A DNA stretch of 64,000 nucleotides from Synergistaceae bacterium (GTDB lineage Bacteria > Synergistota > Synergistia > Synergistales > Aminobacteriaceae), in contig JAFRAH010000010.1 of assembly GCA_017405525.1 (NCBI GenBank), positions 124,001-188,000 of the forward strand, given 5' to 3'. The notes below the pieces were generated by a model that was given only the letters and a program-made list of their open reading frames with translations, did not search any database and had not been told where the DNA came from. Every line of letters starts with the position of its first letter. Positions within the stretch are counted from its first letter, which is position 1. Shown here piece after piece: positions 17,493 to 26,688 of this stretch. The position numbers and the translations under genes are program-made.

Positions 17493-18722
17493 GTGCAAAT
17501 CCAACATCAAATGACCAAGAAGAGAATATATATCCTGATATTCACCGCATTGACACTAACCGGCTTCATATTCGGCTATAAAGCACAGTCCGCAGATTTT
17601 TCCGAGTCAGACTTCAACCGCATATCCCCGTTCAACGTAAGGTCTTTATGGCTATTGAGGCAGGTCCGCTACATCATAGAGAGCTACCAGGTTGACGCAG
17701 ACACAAAGCCTGCGACAGATGATGACCTTTTGCACGGTGCAGCCCGCGGTATGGTCGAGGCGTGGAAGGACCCATATACCCGCTTTGTATCGCCCTCACA
17801 GCTCAAAGATGAGGAGATAGAGCTTGAAGGGAAGTATGGCGGCTTGGGCATGTACATAGGCGACAGGGACGGCCAGATTCTCGTGATCAGCCCGATGGAG
17901 GACTCACCTGCTGAACGTGCCGGCCTCAAGACCAAAGACCAGATAGTGAAGGTTGATGATACCGTAGTGATAGGCTGGACATCTGACAGGGTCGTCCAGA
18001 AACTCAGGGGTCAGGAAGGCACTAAGGTTACTGTCTGGGTAAGGCGTGAGGGTGAAGATGAGCTCCTCAGCTTCGAGATTACGAGGGAGATAATCAAGCT
18101 CCATAGTGTCAGGTATGAGATGCTATCGGACGATATAGGCTACTTGAAGTTGACTCAGTTCAAGCACAGCACGGCAGACGAGGCCAGAAATGCGATGAGG
18201 GACATGATGCGCAAGGGTATGCGTGCGCTGATCCTTGACCTTCGGAACAACGGCGGCGGGCTTCTTGATGCCAGCGTTAAGATAGCGAGCTTCTTCCTGA
18301 ACAACGGCCTAATAGTCGAGACAAAAGGACGCTCCGAACGCGCAAACGAGAAGTATTACGCCGACAAGTCCCAGTACCTCACCAACATGCCCATGACCGT
18401 CCTCATCAACGGCGGCAGTGCATCAGCAAGCGAGATAGTAGCCGGGGCACTGAACGACCGGGGTAGAGCCAAGCTAATCGGTGAAAAGAGTTTTGGGAAG
18501 GGGAGCGTTCAGACATTGTTCCCATTGACTGACGGGAGCGGTGTTTACGTTACCATAGCGAGATACTACACGCCTTCAGGAAAACTCATAGACCATGTAG
18601 GATTGTCGCCTGATATTGAGGTCAAGGGAGACCCTGACAGGGACAAGAGCAAGGATAAACAGTTACAGCGTGCAATAGCGGAAGTGAAGAAGTCAATGCG
18701 TCCTGTTGCACGCCGGAAATAA
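17493..18722 (+). CDS. C-terminal processing peptidase, S41 family, with PDZ domain
   Basis: This periplasmic serine protease has an N-terminal membrane anchor or signal (TLTLTGFIFGYKAQ), a PDZ domain (about 105-190, GLGMYIGDRDGQILV onward) and an S41 catalytic domain with LRNNGGG, the catalytic Ser in GGSASASEIVAGAL and the catalytic Lys in GKGSVQTLFPL. Such proteases trim or degrade periplasmic proteins, often murein hydrolases, which fits its position after two EnvC-like genes. The start is uncertain: GTG 17493 is too close to the AGAAGG site, while ATG 17511 is rather far from AGGTG. Confidence 0.92.
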   Translation: MQIQHQMTKKRIYILIFTALTLTGFIFGYKAQSADFSESDFNRISPFNVRSLWLLRQVRYIIESYQVDADTKPATDDDLLHGAARGMVEAWKDPYTRFVSPSQLKDEEIELEGKYGGLGMYIGDRDGQILVISPMEDSPAERAGLKTKDQIVKVDDTVVIGWTSDRVVQKLRGQEGTKVTVWVRREGEDELLSFEITREIIKLHSVRYEMLSDDIGYLKLTQFKHSTADEARNAMRDMMRKGMRALILDLRNNGGGLLDASVKIASFFLNNGLIVETKGRSERANEKYYADKSQYLTNMPMTVLINGGSASASEIVAGALNDRGRAKLIGEKSFGKGSVQTLFPLTDGSGVYVTIARYYTPSGKLIDHVGLSPDIEVKGDPDRDKSKDKQLQRAIAEVKKSMRPVARRK

Positions 18723-18737
18723 GGAGGAGTAATTATT

Positions 18738-20030
18738 TTGAGCGCAACAAAGAATGTAGACCTTCTTGTAGGTGCCCAGTGGGGCGATGAGGGAAAAGGT
18801 AAGGTTGTCGACATGCTCGGCTCTGATGTTGACGTTTTCGTCCGCTACCAGGGCGGGGCAAATGCCGGGCACACGGTCGTATCAGACGGCCATAAGGTAG
18901 TGTTCCACCTTCTGCCTTCAGGTATGCTTTACCCGGGCAAGTTATGCGTCTTGGGTAACGGCCTCGTGATTGACCCTGAGCAGTTCCTGAACGAGATTAA
19001 CGGGCTTCTGGAGAACGGACAGGACAGGGCACGCCTTGCAGTGAGTCCGCACGCCCATGTAGTCATGCCGTACCACAAGATGCTCGACAAGCTCCAGGAA
19101 GAAGCACGCGGAAAAGGCCGCAAGATTGGCACAACAGGACGGGGAATAGGCCCTTGCTACGTGGACAAGTATTCACGCTCAGGCTTGAGGGTTGAGGACC
19201 TGATTGATGCTGACGTTCTCCGCGAGAGGCTGACCTACATACTCGACGAGAAGAACCAGCTCTTCACGAAGCTCTATAACCAGCGTCCCCTTGCGTTCGA
19301 TGAGGTCTACGAACCGGCGCGGAAATGGGGCGAGGCTCTGGCTCCCTACGTTGACGACACGAGGGCACTTCTCAGGCGTGCGGCAGACGAGGGCAGGCAT
19401 ATACTCCTTGAGGGTGCACAGGCGGCATTGCTCGACATTGACCACGGCACTTATCCCTACGTTACGAGCTCCTCAACGTCGGCATCAGGGGCATTCACCG
19501 GCACGGGGCTGTCTCCTCATGATTTGTCGAGGATTATTGCTGTCGTTAAGGCATACACAACGAGGGTAGGAGAGGGCCCGTTCCCGACTGAGGACTTTGG
19601 GGATGACGGCGAGAAGCTCAGGGCTAACGGCGGCGAGTTCGGTGCAACAACAGGCAGGCCGAGACGCTGCGGATGGCTTGACGTTCCGGCACTCAGGTAC
19701 TCGATGGAGCTCAACGGTGCGGACGTTATAGCCTTGACGAAGCTCGACGTTCTTACGGGTATGGGCGGGATCAAGGTCTGCACTGCCTACGAGAAGGACG
19801 GCGAAAAGCTCACCTCATGGCCGACCGACACAAGGACACTCAGCGAGATTACGCCGGTCTACGAGACATTGCCCGGATGGGATGACGACATCACGAACTG
19901 CAAGACGTTCGAGGAGCTCCCGGCAAATGCACAGTCATACGTGAAATACATTGAGGCCGCGCTGAATGTACCTGTTGGGCTTATTGGCGTTGGTGCAGAC
20001 AGAAACCAGACGATAAACAGGGGAATGTAG
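18738..20030 (+). CDS. purA: Adenylosuccinate synthetase
   Basis: This enzyme joins IMP and aspartate with GTP to form adenylosuccinate for AMP synthesis. Seen: GAQWGDEGKGK at residues 11-21, the GGANAGHTV segment, GTTGRGIGPCYVDK, and TGRPRRCGWLD. The 430 residues are normal. The start is TTG 18738 with an AAGGAGGAG ribosome site directly after the upstream stop codon. Confidence 0.97.
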   Translation: MSATKNVDLLVGAQWGDEGKGKVVDMLGSDVDVFVRYQGGANAGHTVVSDGHKVVFHLLPSGMLYPGKLCVLGNGLVIDPEQFLNEINGLLENGQDRARLAVSPHAHVVMPYHKMLDKLQEEARGKGRKIGTTGRGIGPCYVDKYSRSGLRVEDLIDADVLRERLTYILDEKNQLFTKLYNQRPLAFDEVYEPARKWGEALAPYVDDTRALLRRAADEGRHILLEGAQAALLDIDHGTYPYVTSSSTSASGAFTGTGLSPHDLSRIIAVVKAYTTRVGEGPFPTEDFGDDGEKLRANGGEFGATTGRPRRCGWLDVPALRYSMELNGADVIALTKLDVLTGMGGIKVCTAYEKDGEKLTSWPTDTRTLSEITPVYETLPGWDDDITNCKTFEELPANAQSYVKYIEAALNVPVGLIGVGADRNQTINRGM

Positions 20031-20034
20031 CTAG

Positions 20035-20514
20035 TTGTACGTGCCTGATATAGACTTCCTGACATTCGAGGACATTCCCGACATTCTGAGGCTGAACGCG
20101 TCTTCCTCGTGCTCATGGCCGGAGGAAGTTATACGCTCGGATCTCCGGGAGAACTCGAACAACGAGATCACATACTTGGGGGCTTTCGCTACGACTGCGG
20201 AGGCTCCCCTTTTAGGCTATGCAGTTCTTGGCCGCGAAAAACAAGAGGCTCTTCTGATGGCTCTTGTAGTGGACAGCGTATACAGGCGGCGCGGAATTGG
20301 CAGGCAGCTTGTTGCGGCTGTTGGCGACTGTGCGGTGTATCTCCATTTCCGGCGGTTGAGGCTGAAGGTCAGGAAGTCGAATGCCGGGGCTATATCGCTG
20401 TATTCCCAGATGTCATTTGTTGGCGAGACAGTGAGGCGGGGCTACTACTCCAACGGTGAGGACGCTATCATCATGAGCGCAAGATTACCCCTGAAGGCGG
20501 GCACTAAGTCATGA
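20035..20514 (+). CDS. rimI: GNAT acetyltransferase, RimI type
   Basis: This is a 159-residue GNAT fold. Seen: the acetyl-CoA loop VDSVYRRRGIGRQL (about residues 81-94), LRLKVRKSNAGAISLYSQMSF and the terminal RRGYYSNGEDAIIM motif, which closely match RimI, the N-terminal alanine acetyltransferase of ribosomal protein S18. The start is TTG 20035, five bases after the purA stop; GTG 20041 is an alternative. It overlaps the next small gene as ATGA. RimI is the best fit, but other N-terminal acetyltransferases are possible. Confidence 0.82.
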   Translation: MYVPDIDFLTFEDIPDILRLNASSSCSWPEEVIRSDLRENSNNEITYLGAFATTAEAPLLGYAVLGREKQEALLMALVVDSVYRRRGIGRQLVAAVGDCAVYLHFRRLRLKVRKSNAGAISLYSQMSFVGETVRRGYYSNGEDAIIMSARLPLKAGTKS

Positions 20515-20747
20515 GGGTATATATCCCATTCGATGACGGATCAAGTGTTGCGTTTGACGGCGATACGTTCACGATACAGAAACGCCCGAAGGACATTAAC
20601 GACGCCGGGGAGGACGAGAAACCCTGCAAGGCCGAAACTGCTTGGTCTGCCCGATGGAGTGAGATAGTCCGTGCACTTGAGACGGCATATAAGCGTCAGG
20701 AGAAGGCAAGAAAAGCCCAGAGTGCAAAGAGAATTTACCGGCCATAA
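20511..20747 (+). CDS. Small hypothetical protein (78 aa)
   Basis: I do not recognise this protein. It begins with a beta-rich stretch (residues 1-25), followed by an acidic linker, and ends in a basic helix (EIVRALETAYKRQEKARK) that may bind nucleic acid or protein. The ATG overlaps the rimI stop, which supports it being translated. It has no signal peptide or membrane segment. Confidence 0.6.
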   Translation: MRVYIPFDDGSSVAFDGDTFTIQKRPKDINDAGEDEKPCKAETAWSARWSEIVRALETAYKRQEKARKAQSAKRIYRP

Positions 20748-20767
20748 TCCCAAAGGAGAAAAGCAAA

Positions 20768-21748
20768 ATGAAGAAATACCTTAAGCGTTTCCTGAAAGGC
20801 AATGCTCCCGTTTTGGCAAGGTACATTAAATTTCTGGTCAACATAAGCGAAAGGAATAATCTTGTATGCAGGTGCAGGGACTATACTTCAAGCGTCATTT
20901 TCCGTAGTATCTTGAAGATACTTGTTACTCCTTACTACCTGATAAAATATTTTTTCCCACCTTTTGTTCCCAGACGCGAGGGGCTTGCTCTTGTGCTAAT
21001 AGCCAAAGATGAAGGCTCATACATTAAGGAATGGCTGGACTTCCACATCAAGCAGGGAGTATCACAGTTCATCATCTACGACAACGGGAGCACTGACAAT
21101 TTCCACGAGGTACTTGCGCCGTATATTGAGGCCGGAACGGTGAACTATGAGACCATAAAGGGAAAGCGAAGGCAGGTTGACGCGTACAACATGGCACTCA
21201 ACAAGTACGGTCATAAGTTCAGGTATATGGGCTTCATTGACACAGACGAATTTATCTATATCCGAAGAAACATCAAGGATGGGAATTTATGCAAGTTTAT
21301 GGATGCCTTTATGTCTGAGCACAAGAATGCAGGAGGTCTTGCGGTCAACTGGCTGATATTCGGCTCATCAGGACATGAGAAGAGACCCGAAGGCGGCGTT
21401 TTGAGGAACTTCACGAGGTGTTCTGAGAATGACTTCAAGCATAACCTTGCATTCAAGACAATCTGCGACCCGATGAGAGTGCTTGCAGCTCATGTTCATG
21501 CTCCTTCATGCTTTTACAGGGGCTTCCATGAAGTTAACGAGGACGGAGAAATTATAATCAATCCCAGCAGCAGCAAAGTGAGTTTTGAGAAGATAAGGAT
21601 AAATCACTATTTCTGCAAGTCCAAAGAGGAATTTCAAGACAAGATGAAACGCGGAAAGGGCTATAATCCCGGAGGCCACTCAATGAAGAATTTCCTGCGC
21701 ATGGATAAGAATGACGTTGAGGATACCGAGATACTTTCCCGGATGTGA
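20768..21748 (+). CDS. Glycosyltransferase, GT92/GT2-like (tandem copy 1)
   Basis: The 326-residue protein has an N-terminal basic and hydrophobic part (a possible membrane association around residues 42-65), then a GT-A domain. Seen: LIAKDEGSYIKEWLDFHIKQG, FIIYDNGSTDN, the metal motif IDTDEF near residue 159, and a C-terminal INHYF..SKEEF..K block. This set matches the Glyco_tranf_2_4/GT92-like family (known members transfer hexoses onto glycans). The donor is unknown. Ribosome site AAGGAG lies before ATG 20768. It is more A+T-rich than purA upstream, and the next gene is a clear paralogue. Confidence 0.82.
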   Translation: MKKYLKRFLKGNAPVLARYIKFLVNISERNNLVCRCRDYTSSVIFRSILKILVTPYYLIKYFFPPFVPRREGLALVLIAKDEGSYIKEWLDFHIKQGVSQFIIYDNGSTDNFHEVLAPYIEAGTVNYETIKGKRRQVDAYNMALNKYGHKFRYMGFIDTDEFIYIRRNIKDGNLCKFMDAFMSEHKNAGGLAVNWLIFGSSGHEKRPEGGVLRNFTRCSENDFKHNLAFKTICDPMRVLAAHVHAPSCFYRGFHEVNEDGEIIINPSSSKVSFEKIRINHYFCKSKEEFQDKMKRGKGYNPGGHSMKNFLRMDKNDVEDTEILSRM

Positions 21749-21785
21749 GAAAGACACACCATAAAATTCACGACAGGAGATAACT

Positions 21786-22781
21786 ATGAAGTACCTGCTC
21801 AGATGGATAAAGAGCCACAAGAGTATTAGATTACTGGTAAAGGCATTACGATATTCGGGAGAAAGCAGCCCGCTGGTTTACAGGTGCAGGGATTACATTT
21901 CAAACAGACTTATACGCACAATATTAAGGATTTTCGTTACACCTTACTGCCTGCTGAAATATTTCATTGTAGGCAACGAACCAGAACGTGAGGGACTTGC
22001 TTTTGTTCTTACTGCCAAGAATGAAGCTCCTTACATCAAAGAATGGCTTGACTTCCACATAAAACAAGGGGTATCGCACTTCATCATCTATGACAACGAG
22101 AGCACCGACAACCTCCGTGAAGTTCTGGAGCCATACGTCAAGGCCGGAACAGTAACTTATAGGGAGCTCAAGGGGAAAAACCGTCAAGTGGATGCGTATA
22201 ACATGGCGGTCTTTGAGTACAAACACAAGTTCAGGTACATGGCATTCATTGATGCTGATGAGTTCGTGTTCGTACGTAGTAGTGTGGGCGGGGCATCAGG
22301 CAGTTTATACAGCTTTGTTGACGATTTCATGACTTCCCACAAGAACGCCGGAGGAATAGGCATCAACTGGCTCGTATTCGGTTCAAACGGGCACATCACT
22401 AAACCTGAAGGCGGAGTGCTTGAGAACTTCACGAGGTGTGCAACAAGAAACTTCGACCCTAACCACCTCATCAAGACAATCTGCGATCCCATGAAAGTTT
22501 TCTTCCTTTATGACCCACATCATGCAGTTTTCCGCAAAGGATACCAAACGCTGGATGAAAATGGAGAAATTATAACGGGCTCTGTTACTAGTGAAGTTCA
22601 TTACGAGAAGGTACGCATCAATCACTACTTCACGAAATCAAAAGAAGAGTTCATCAGCAAGAGAAATAGAGGAATAGCTTTCGAGACTTGGTTTATGTCC
22701 CCCATGATAAGACCCATGAGCGACTTTGACAGTCATGACCGCAACGAATTTATAGACACCGATATACTTTCACGGAGATAG
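21786..22781 (+). CDS. Glycosyltransferase, GT92/GT2-like (tandem copy 2)
   Basis: This 331-residue paralogue of the preceding gene shares the order RCRDY, IKEWLDFHIKQGVS, IIYDNxSTDN, QVDAYNMA, FIDxDEF, NAGG, GGVLxNFTRC, TICDPM and RINHYF. The metal-binding motif is IDADEF. The shared N-terminal 60 residues show that the whole gene was duplicated, not just the catalytic domain. The differences across the middle suggest different donor or acceptor choice. An AGGAG ribosome site precedes ATG 21786. It is the last gene of the plus-strand run. Confidence 0.82.
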   Translation: MKYLLRWIKSHKSIRLLVKALRYSGESSPLVYRCRDYISNRLIRTILRIFVTPYCLLKYFIVGNEPEREGLAFVLTAKNEAPYIKEWLDFHIKQGVSHFIIYDNESTDNLREVLEPYVKAGTVTYRELKGKNRQVDAYNMAVFEYKHKFRYMAFIDADEFVFVRSSVGGASGSLYSFVDDFMTSHKNAGGIGINWLVFGSNGHITKPEGGVLENFTRCATRNFDPNHLIKTICDPMKVFFLYDPHHAVFRKGYQTLDENGEIITGSVTSEVHYEKVRINHYFTKSKEEFISKRNRGIAFETWFMSPMIRPMSDFDSHDRNEFIDTDILSRR

Positions 22782-22787
22782 AATGGC

Positions 22788-22820
22788 AAAAAAAACTCCC
22801 CTCACATTCAGCAAGGGGAG
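22788..22820 (-). terminator. Rho-independent terminator for the surface-protein gene
   Basis: A perfect 7-bp stem (CTCCCCT with AGGGGAG, 11-base loop) is followed on the minus strand by eight T. It lies just after the stop of the minus-strand gene at 22837. On the plus strand no T run follows, so it is directional. Confidence 0.85.
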
Positions 22821-22836
22821 CATGAAATTTTCCAGA

Positions 22837-25161
22837 CTATAATTTTTTCCGCAAGACTAATCCCAGAACAGACAGAAGCATAATCCCTGATACAGAATTA
22901 CAGCCGCCGCCCCCTTCACTCGAACCGGGAGCATCCGTTACCTTCAACGTGTACTGCCTTGAGGCACTCGCATATGAGTTGTACGCATAGACAGTGAACG
23001 TGAACTCGCCTGCCTCACTTAGTGTCCCGGAAAGAACCCCAGTTGTTCCCTCAAGGGTGAGACCTCCCGGAAGTCTCCCGGCATTCACACTCCAGGACAG
23101 CCCCGAAACGTTGGCTCTCAGCGTCTGGTTGTACGCTCCTCCTGCAGTGCCGTCCGGAAGAGTTGACGTTGTGATTTCGAGGGGGGCAATCGTGAGCGTC
23201 AGACTCCTCACTGAGCTGGCCGTTCCGTATTGCGCTGTAACGGTGAACGGGAAGCTGCCTGAGACCGTAGGAGTTCCCGAAATCTTCCCTGACGAGTCGA
23301 GGACCAAGCCTGCCGGAAGGTTGCCTGTGAGCGTCCAGGTTGCCCCCGCAGGATTTGAGGCAAGCTCTGCGTTGTAGCTCATTCCAGCGATGCCGTCGGG
23401 TATGCTCGTCGTCGTTATAGTTATCGTTTCGGGTGAAGGCTCTGTTGTGATTGTTATGCTGAGCTGCCTTGTCGTACCTGCTGCCCCTGATACTGCCCTG
23501 ACGGTGAAGCGTGAAGTTCCTGATGCTGTGGGAGTCCCTGAGATTGTCCCGGTTGAGGCGTTGAGAGTGAGCCCTGCCGGAAGACTTCCCGAACTCACCG
23601 ACCATGCAGCACCTGAAGGGCTGGATGTCAGGGTTGCACTGTATGCCGTGCCTAATGTGCCGGACGGGAGTGATGTTGTCGTTATCGTGAGCACTGCCGA
23701 GCCTTTCTCCTGAACTGTGAGCTTGAGCTCTTTCGTTGCCGGTGCACCTGTTTCGGGGCTGGCCTTCACCGTGAACGTGTACTCTCCTGCTGTAGTCGGT
23801 GTGCCTGAGATTTTGCCGGTTGACCTGCCGAGTTCGAGACCTTCGGGAAGACTTGTGCCGTTGGTGAGTGTCCATACAATGGATGAGGTGGAGTCTGTCT
23901 TTAGGGTTACGGTATATGTGGTTTCTGCGACAGCGTCCGGGAGTGGTGAGGTAGTGGTGATTGTGATGCTTGCGCCGACCCTAATGCAGCCTTCCTCACT
24001 GGGTGAACCCTGAGCGTTGCTGCCGATGCCGTGTTCTGCGGAACTGTAACGGTTGTTGCTGATGGTGTAGCTTGCCGCGTCGAGTTTGCCGACCACGCCG
24101 CCCATGTTCTCGATGTCGCCGCTGATTGTGGCGTAGGACTGGTTGTTGCGGACGGTTGATGCGTTCATGAGGCCGACGATGCCGCCGATTGCGTCAGCTT
24201 CAACGGAGACTGTAACGAGGGAGGAGACATCACAGCTTTCGAGGACTGTAGACTCGCCGATACGTCCTGCAATTCCGCCCGCGTAATTTCCACCTGACAC
24301 GAACGAGCTGGCGTTTGAATCTGCGGTTACGTGGTTGTTCTGTATATTTCCGCCCTCAAGATAACCAACTATGCCACCAGCATAACCTGTACTGCGCGAA
24401 GCATTGATTGTGCCGGAAAATGTGCAGTTTTTTATTGTATCGAAATTTGCAATCTTGGCATATCCAGCGATACCGCCCCCCTCATAGAAAGTTGAAAGTG
24501 TAGTACCCTCAACTTTGCAGTTCTCGATACTGCCTCCCGTCATGTAACCGACAATTCCACCGCCGACTTCGTTACTAGAATGACCTTCTATTGTGGCATT
24601 AACATTGCAGTTTGTGATTTTCCCGCCACGCATATTAGCCGCAATGCCACCTGTTCGAGAGTTCATATAAGTTCCGTTCAACTTGCCTGTAAACGAGCAA
24701 TCCTCCACACTGCCAGACTGCAAATCAACGATAATTCCTGCTGAATTTTGCGCCTGTACAAATCCGCTTACTGTGAGAGCCTTGACAGCATATCCGTCAG
24801 CTTCAGTGTTTACGTACCTGAACAACCCTCCATAAGACTCCCAAGCTCTGCTGATATTGACATGAATTGACTTTCCGTTCCCGTCAAAATGCCCAGTGAA
24901 TGCCCGGCTCTCAGGACTACCGATAGAAATCCAATTCGTTATCGCAGAAATATTCAGGTTCTGAGTCAGCTTATACCACATATCCCCCGACTCAGTCCCG
25001 GCATTAACCCTGTCCCTCAACGCCACTAAATCCGCATTCGTGTCAATCACATACGGATCTGCCTCCGTCCCTGAATGACCTTCGTTCCAGTAATCAGCCC
25101 AAGCACTAGACCCCGCCGCAACAAGACACACGGCCATGAACAATACAATGAACTTCTTCAT
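22837..25161 (-). CDS. Surface protein with GLUG-like repeats, four putative-Ig repeats and Synergist-CTERM-like tail
   Basis: This is a 774-residue exported protein. Domains in order: a signal peptide (1-22, ending SSAWA); a region with right-handed-helix-like GLUG repeats of the form GGIVGYxxGGxIxNC (about 125-390); four repeats of the He_PIG putative-Ig type (about 395-745), each with ITTTSLPxGxxGxxY, LPAGLxL and SGTPTxxG landmarks; then SSEGGGGCNS, a hydrophobic stretch and RKKL. Known: the tail resembles the Synergist-CTERM sorting domain, thought to direct processing and anchoring at the cell surface. It is monocistronic, with its own terminator. It is probably an adhesin-like or structural cell-surface protein; ligand unknown. 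Confidence 0.88.
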   Translation of the reverse strand: MKKFIVLFMAVCLVAAGSSAWADYWNEGHSGTEADPYVIDTNADLVALRDRVNAGTESGDMWYKLTQNLNISAITNWISIGSPESRAFTGHFDGNGKSIHVNISRAWESYGGLFRYVNTEADGYAVKALTVSGFVQAQNSAGIIVDLQSGSVEDCSFTGKLNGTYMNSRTGGIAANMRGGKITNCNVNATIEGHSSNEVGGGIVGYMTGGSIENCKVEGTTLSTFYEGGGIAGYAKIANFDTIKNCTFSGTINASRSTGYAGGIVGYLEGGNIQNNHVTADSNASSFVSGGNYAGGIAGRIGESTVLESCDVSSLVTVSVEADAIGGIVGLMNASTVRNNQSYATISGDIENMGGVVGKLDAASYTISNNRYSSAEHGIGSNAQGSPSEEGCIRVGASITITTTSPLPDAVAETTYTVTLKTDSTSSIVWTLTNGTSLPEGLELGRSTGKISGTPTTAGEYTFTVKASPETGAPATKELKLTVQEKGSAVLTITTTSLPSGTLGTAYSATLTSSPSGAAWSVSSGSLPAGLTLNASTGTISGTPTASGTSRFTVRAVSGAAGTTRQLSITITTEPSPETITITTTSIPDGIAGMSYNAELASNPAGATWTLTGNLPAGLVLDSSGKISGTPTVSGSFPFTVTAQYGTASSVRSLTLTIAPLEITTSTLPDGTAGGAYNQTLRANVSGLSWSVNAGRLPGGLTLEGTTGVLSGTLSEAGEFTFTVYAYNSYASASRQYTLKVTDAPGSSEGGGGCNSVSGIMLLSVLGLVLRKKL

Positions 25162-25257
25162 GATTATTGCCTCCTGTGAAATTTTCCGCCAAAATCATAA
25201 AGACACATGACCGCCTCAGCCCGCTATCATGCCCATTTTTCCCCAAAGCAACCACGC

Positions 25258-25291
25258 AAAAAAAACAGACCCGCGAATTTCTCCGCAGGCC
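25258..25291 (-). terminator. Rho-independent terminator of the gyrA-psd-pssA unit
   Basis: An 8-bp stem with two G-T wobble pairs (25268-25275 with 25284-25291) and an 8-base loop is followed on the minus strand by TGT then a run of T. It is placed 18 bases after the pssA stop. Confidence 0.65.
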
Positions 25292-25309
25292 CGCCACAAA
25301 ATCAATGCT

Positions 25310-26071
25310 CTAGTTCTTGTGCTCTATGGCTTCCTCCCGTGCTTCAGGCTTCAGTAGCCACTGCCCCCAGTCAAAACGTATCAGCCCGCTCACTATGTAC
25401 AGCGAGAACAGGAACAGCGGTGCACTCTTCTTCAGGAACACGAACGACAGCACCATCATCGAGAACAGCGCAAGGCACTTCACCCCGTCGGCAGTCTTCT
25501 TCGTGAGCTTCTTCATGTTCGCGTAGGGTATGCTCGACACCATCAGGAATCCAGTACCGGCAAGAACCCCGGCCATCATCCACGAAGGAAGGCTCAGCCC
25601 CGCAATCACGAATGACGACACGAACAGCCCCCCCGCAGGACACGGAAGACCCTGAAACGGTCCGGGAACATGCACAACGTTGAAGCGCGCAAGCCTCAGT
25701 GCCACACAGAGCGCAAAGAATGCCGCTATTACTGCACCCATAATGTGAAGCCCCCTAAGTGAGACCTGATACATCAAGATTGCCGGGGCAGTCCCGAAAC
25801 TCACAAGATCCGCGAGGCTGTCGAACTCAAGCCCGAACTGTGAGCCACCTCCCAGCATCCGGGCAACCTTCCCGTCAAATCCGTCAAATATCACCGCAAA
25901 GAACACCAGCCATGCCGCAGGAACATAACGGCCATGAAGCACGAGAATCAGCGAGAACAACCCGCAAAGCAGATTCCCGCTTGTTACCATGTTGGGCAGT
26001 ATGTGCTTGAACTCCATCGGATTCTTCCCCTTCCTGCCCATGAAACGCCTTATCTTCAGAAAACTCCTCAC
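25310..26071 (-). CDS. pssA: CDP-diacylglycerol-serine O-phosphatidyltransferase
   Basis: This integral membrane enzyme makes phosphatidylserine from CDP-diacylglycerol (the product of cdsA at 2084) and serine. Seen: the CDP-alcohol phosphatidyltransferase motif DG-FDG-x-x-AR-x8-G-x3-D-x3-D at residues 63-88, and about seven hydrophobic segments. The GTG start at 26071 overlaps the psd stop and has an AGGAG-like site; an internal ATG at residue 11 is an alternative. It forms a phosphatidylethanolamine module with psd directly upstream. Confidence 0.93.
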   Translation of the reverse strand: MRSFLKIRRFMGRKGKNPMEFKHILPNMVTSGNLLCGLFSLILVLHGRYVPAAWLVFFAVIFDGFDGKVARMLGGGSQFGLEFDSLADLVSFGTAPAILMYQVSLRGLHIMGAVIAAFFALCVALRLARFNVVHVPGPFQGLPCPAGGLFVSSFVIAGLSLPSWMMAGVLAGTGFLMVSSIPYANMKKLTKKTADGVKCLALFSMMVLSFVFLKKSAPLFLFSLYIVSGLIRFDWGQWLLKPEAREEAIEHKN

Positions 26072-26688
26072 TATCCTATCACTCCTATTGTGTTTATTCC
26101 GGCCTTTACGTTGTCGCCAAGTTTTACGCGCAATACTGTATCACTCGGTAGGTACAAATCAACCCTTGAGCCGAGCTTTATCATCCCGTAACGCTGTCCT
26201 GCCTCCAGAACATCGCCCCGCCTGAGCCTGCACACTATACGCCGCGCTACAAGCCCCGCAATCTGTACCATCATTACCGCGCCCCATTGTGTTGAGAGAC
26301 CGACATAGTTGCGTTCGTTGACCTCTGAGGCCTTAGGTGAGAATGCCGCTATCTTTTTGCCCGGCACGTATTCGAGGTAGTCCACACGCCCGGTGCAAGG
26401 TGCTCTGTTCACGTGGACGCTGAAGAGATTCATGAATATCCCTACCTTCAGGGCATGGCCGGTAAATTCATGGTCGCATTCGGAAATCTCTACTACCTTT
26501 CCGTCAGCAGGGGAGAAGAAATAGCCGTCCCTGTAATCCGCCTGACGTTCCGGGTCCCTGAAGAACCACAAGACCACGCAGAGAATGGCAACGATTACCG
26601 CGCAGGGTATCCACGAGATGAACGCAAAAGCTCCCGCGCATAACATCAGGAATATTATTGTTGGCAGTCCGTCCCTAGCTATTCTCAT
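26071..26688 (-). CDS. psd: Phosphatidylserine decarboxylase, short form
   Basis: This proenzyme makes phosphatidylethanolamine. Seen: an N-terminal membrane hairpin, [12 protein letters not shown], the [10 protein letters not shown] block, and the self-cleavage site LGS in [13 protein letters not shown], which gives the pyruvoyl prosthetic group. It is the short (about 205-residue) type. An open frame reaches back to 26748 inside gyrA; ATG 26688, overlapping the gyrA 3' end by 14 bases, avoids that long overlap and is preferred, though the choice is an inference. It is coupled to both gyrA and pssA. Confidence 0.9.
   Translation of the reverse strand: MRIARDGLPTIIFLMLCAGAFAFISWIPCAVIVAILCVVLWFFRDPERQADYRDGYFFSPADGKVVEISECDHEFTGHALKVGIFMNLFSVHVNRAPCTGRVDYLEYVPGKKIAAFSPKASEVNERNYVGLSTQWGAVMMVQIAGLVARRIVCRLRRGDVLEAGQRYGMIKLGSRVDLYLPSDTVLRVKLGDNVKAGINTIGVIG

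Noticed and set aside
23051-23875. A 274-residue minus-strand ORF in another frame inside the Ig-repeat gene
   Set aside because: It lies fully inside the surface-protein gene, is Arg/His-rich as expected for a frame-shifted reading of a GC-rich repeat, and has no ribosome site or family motif.
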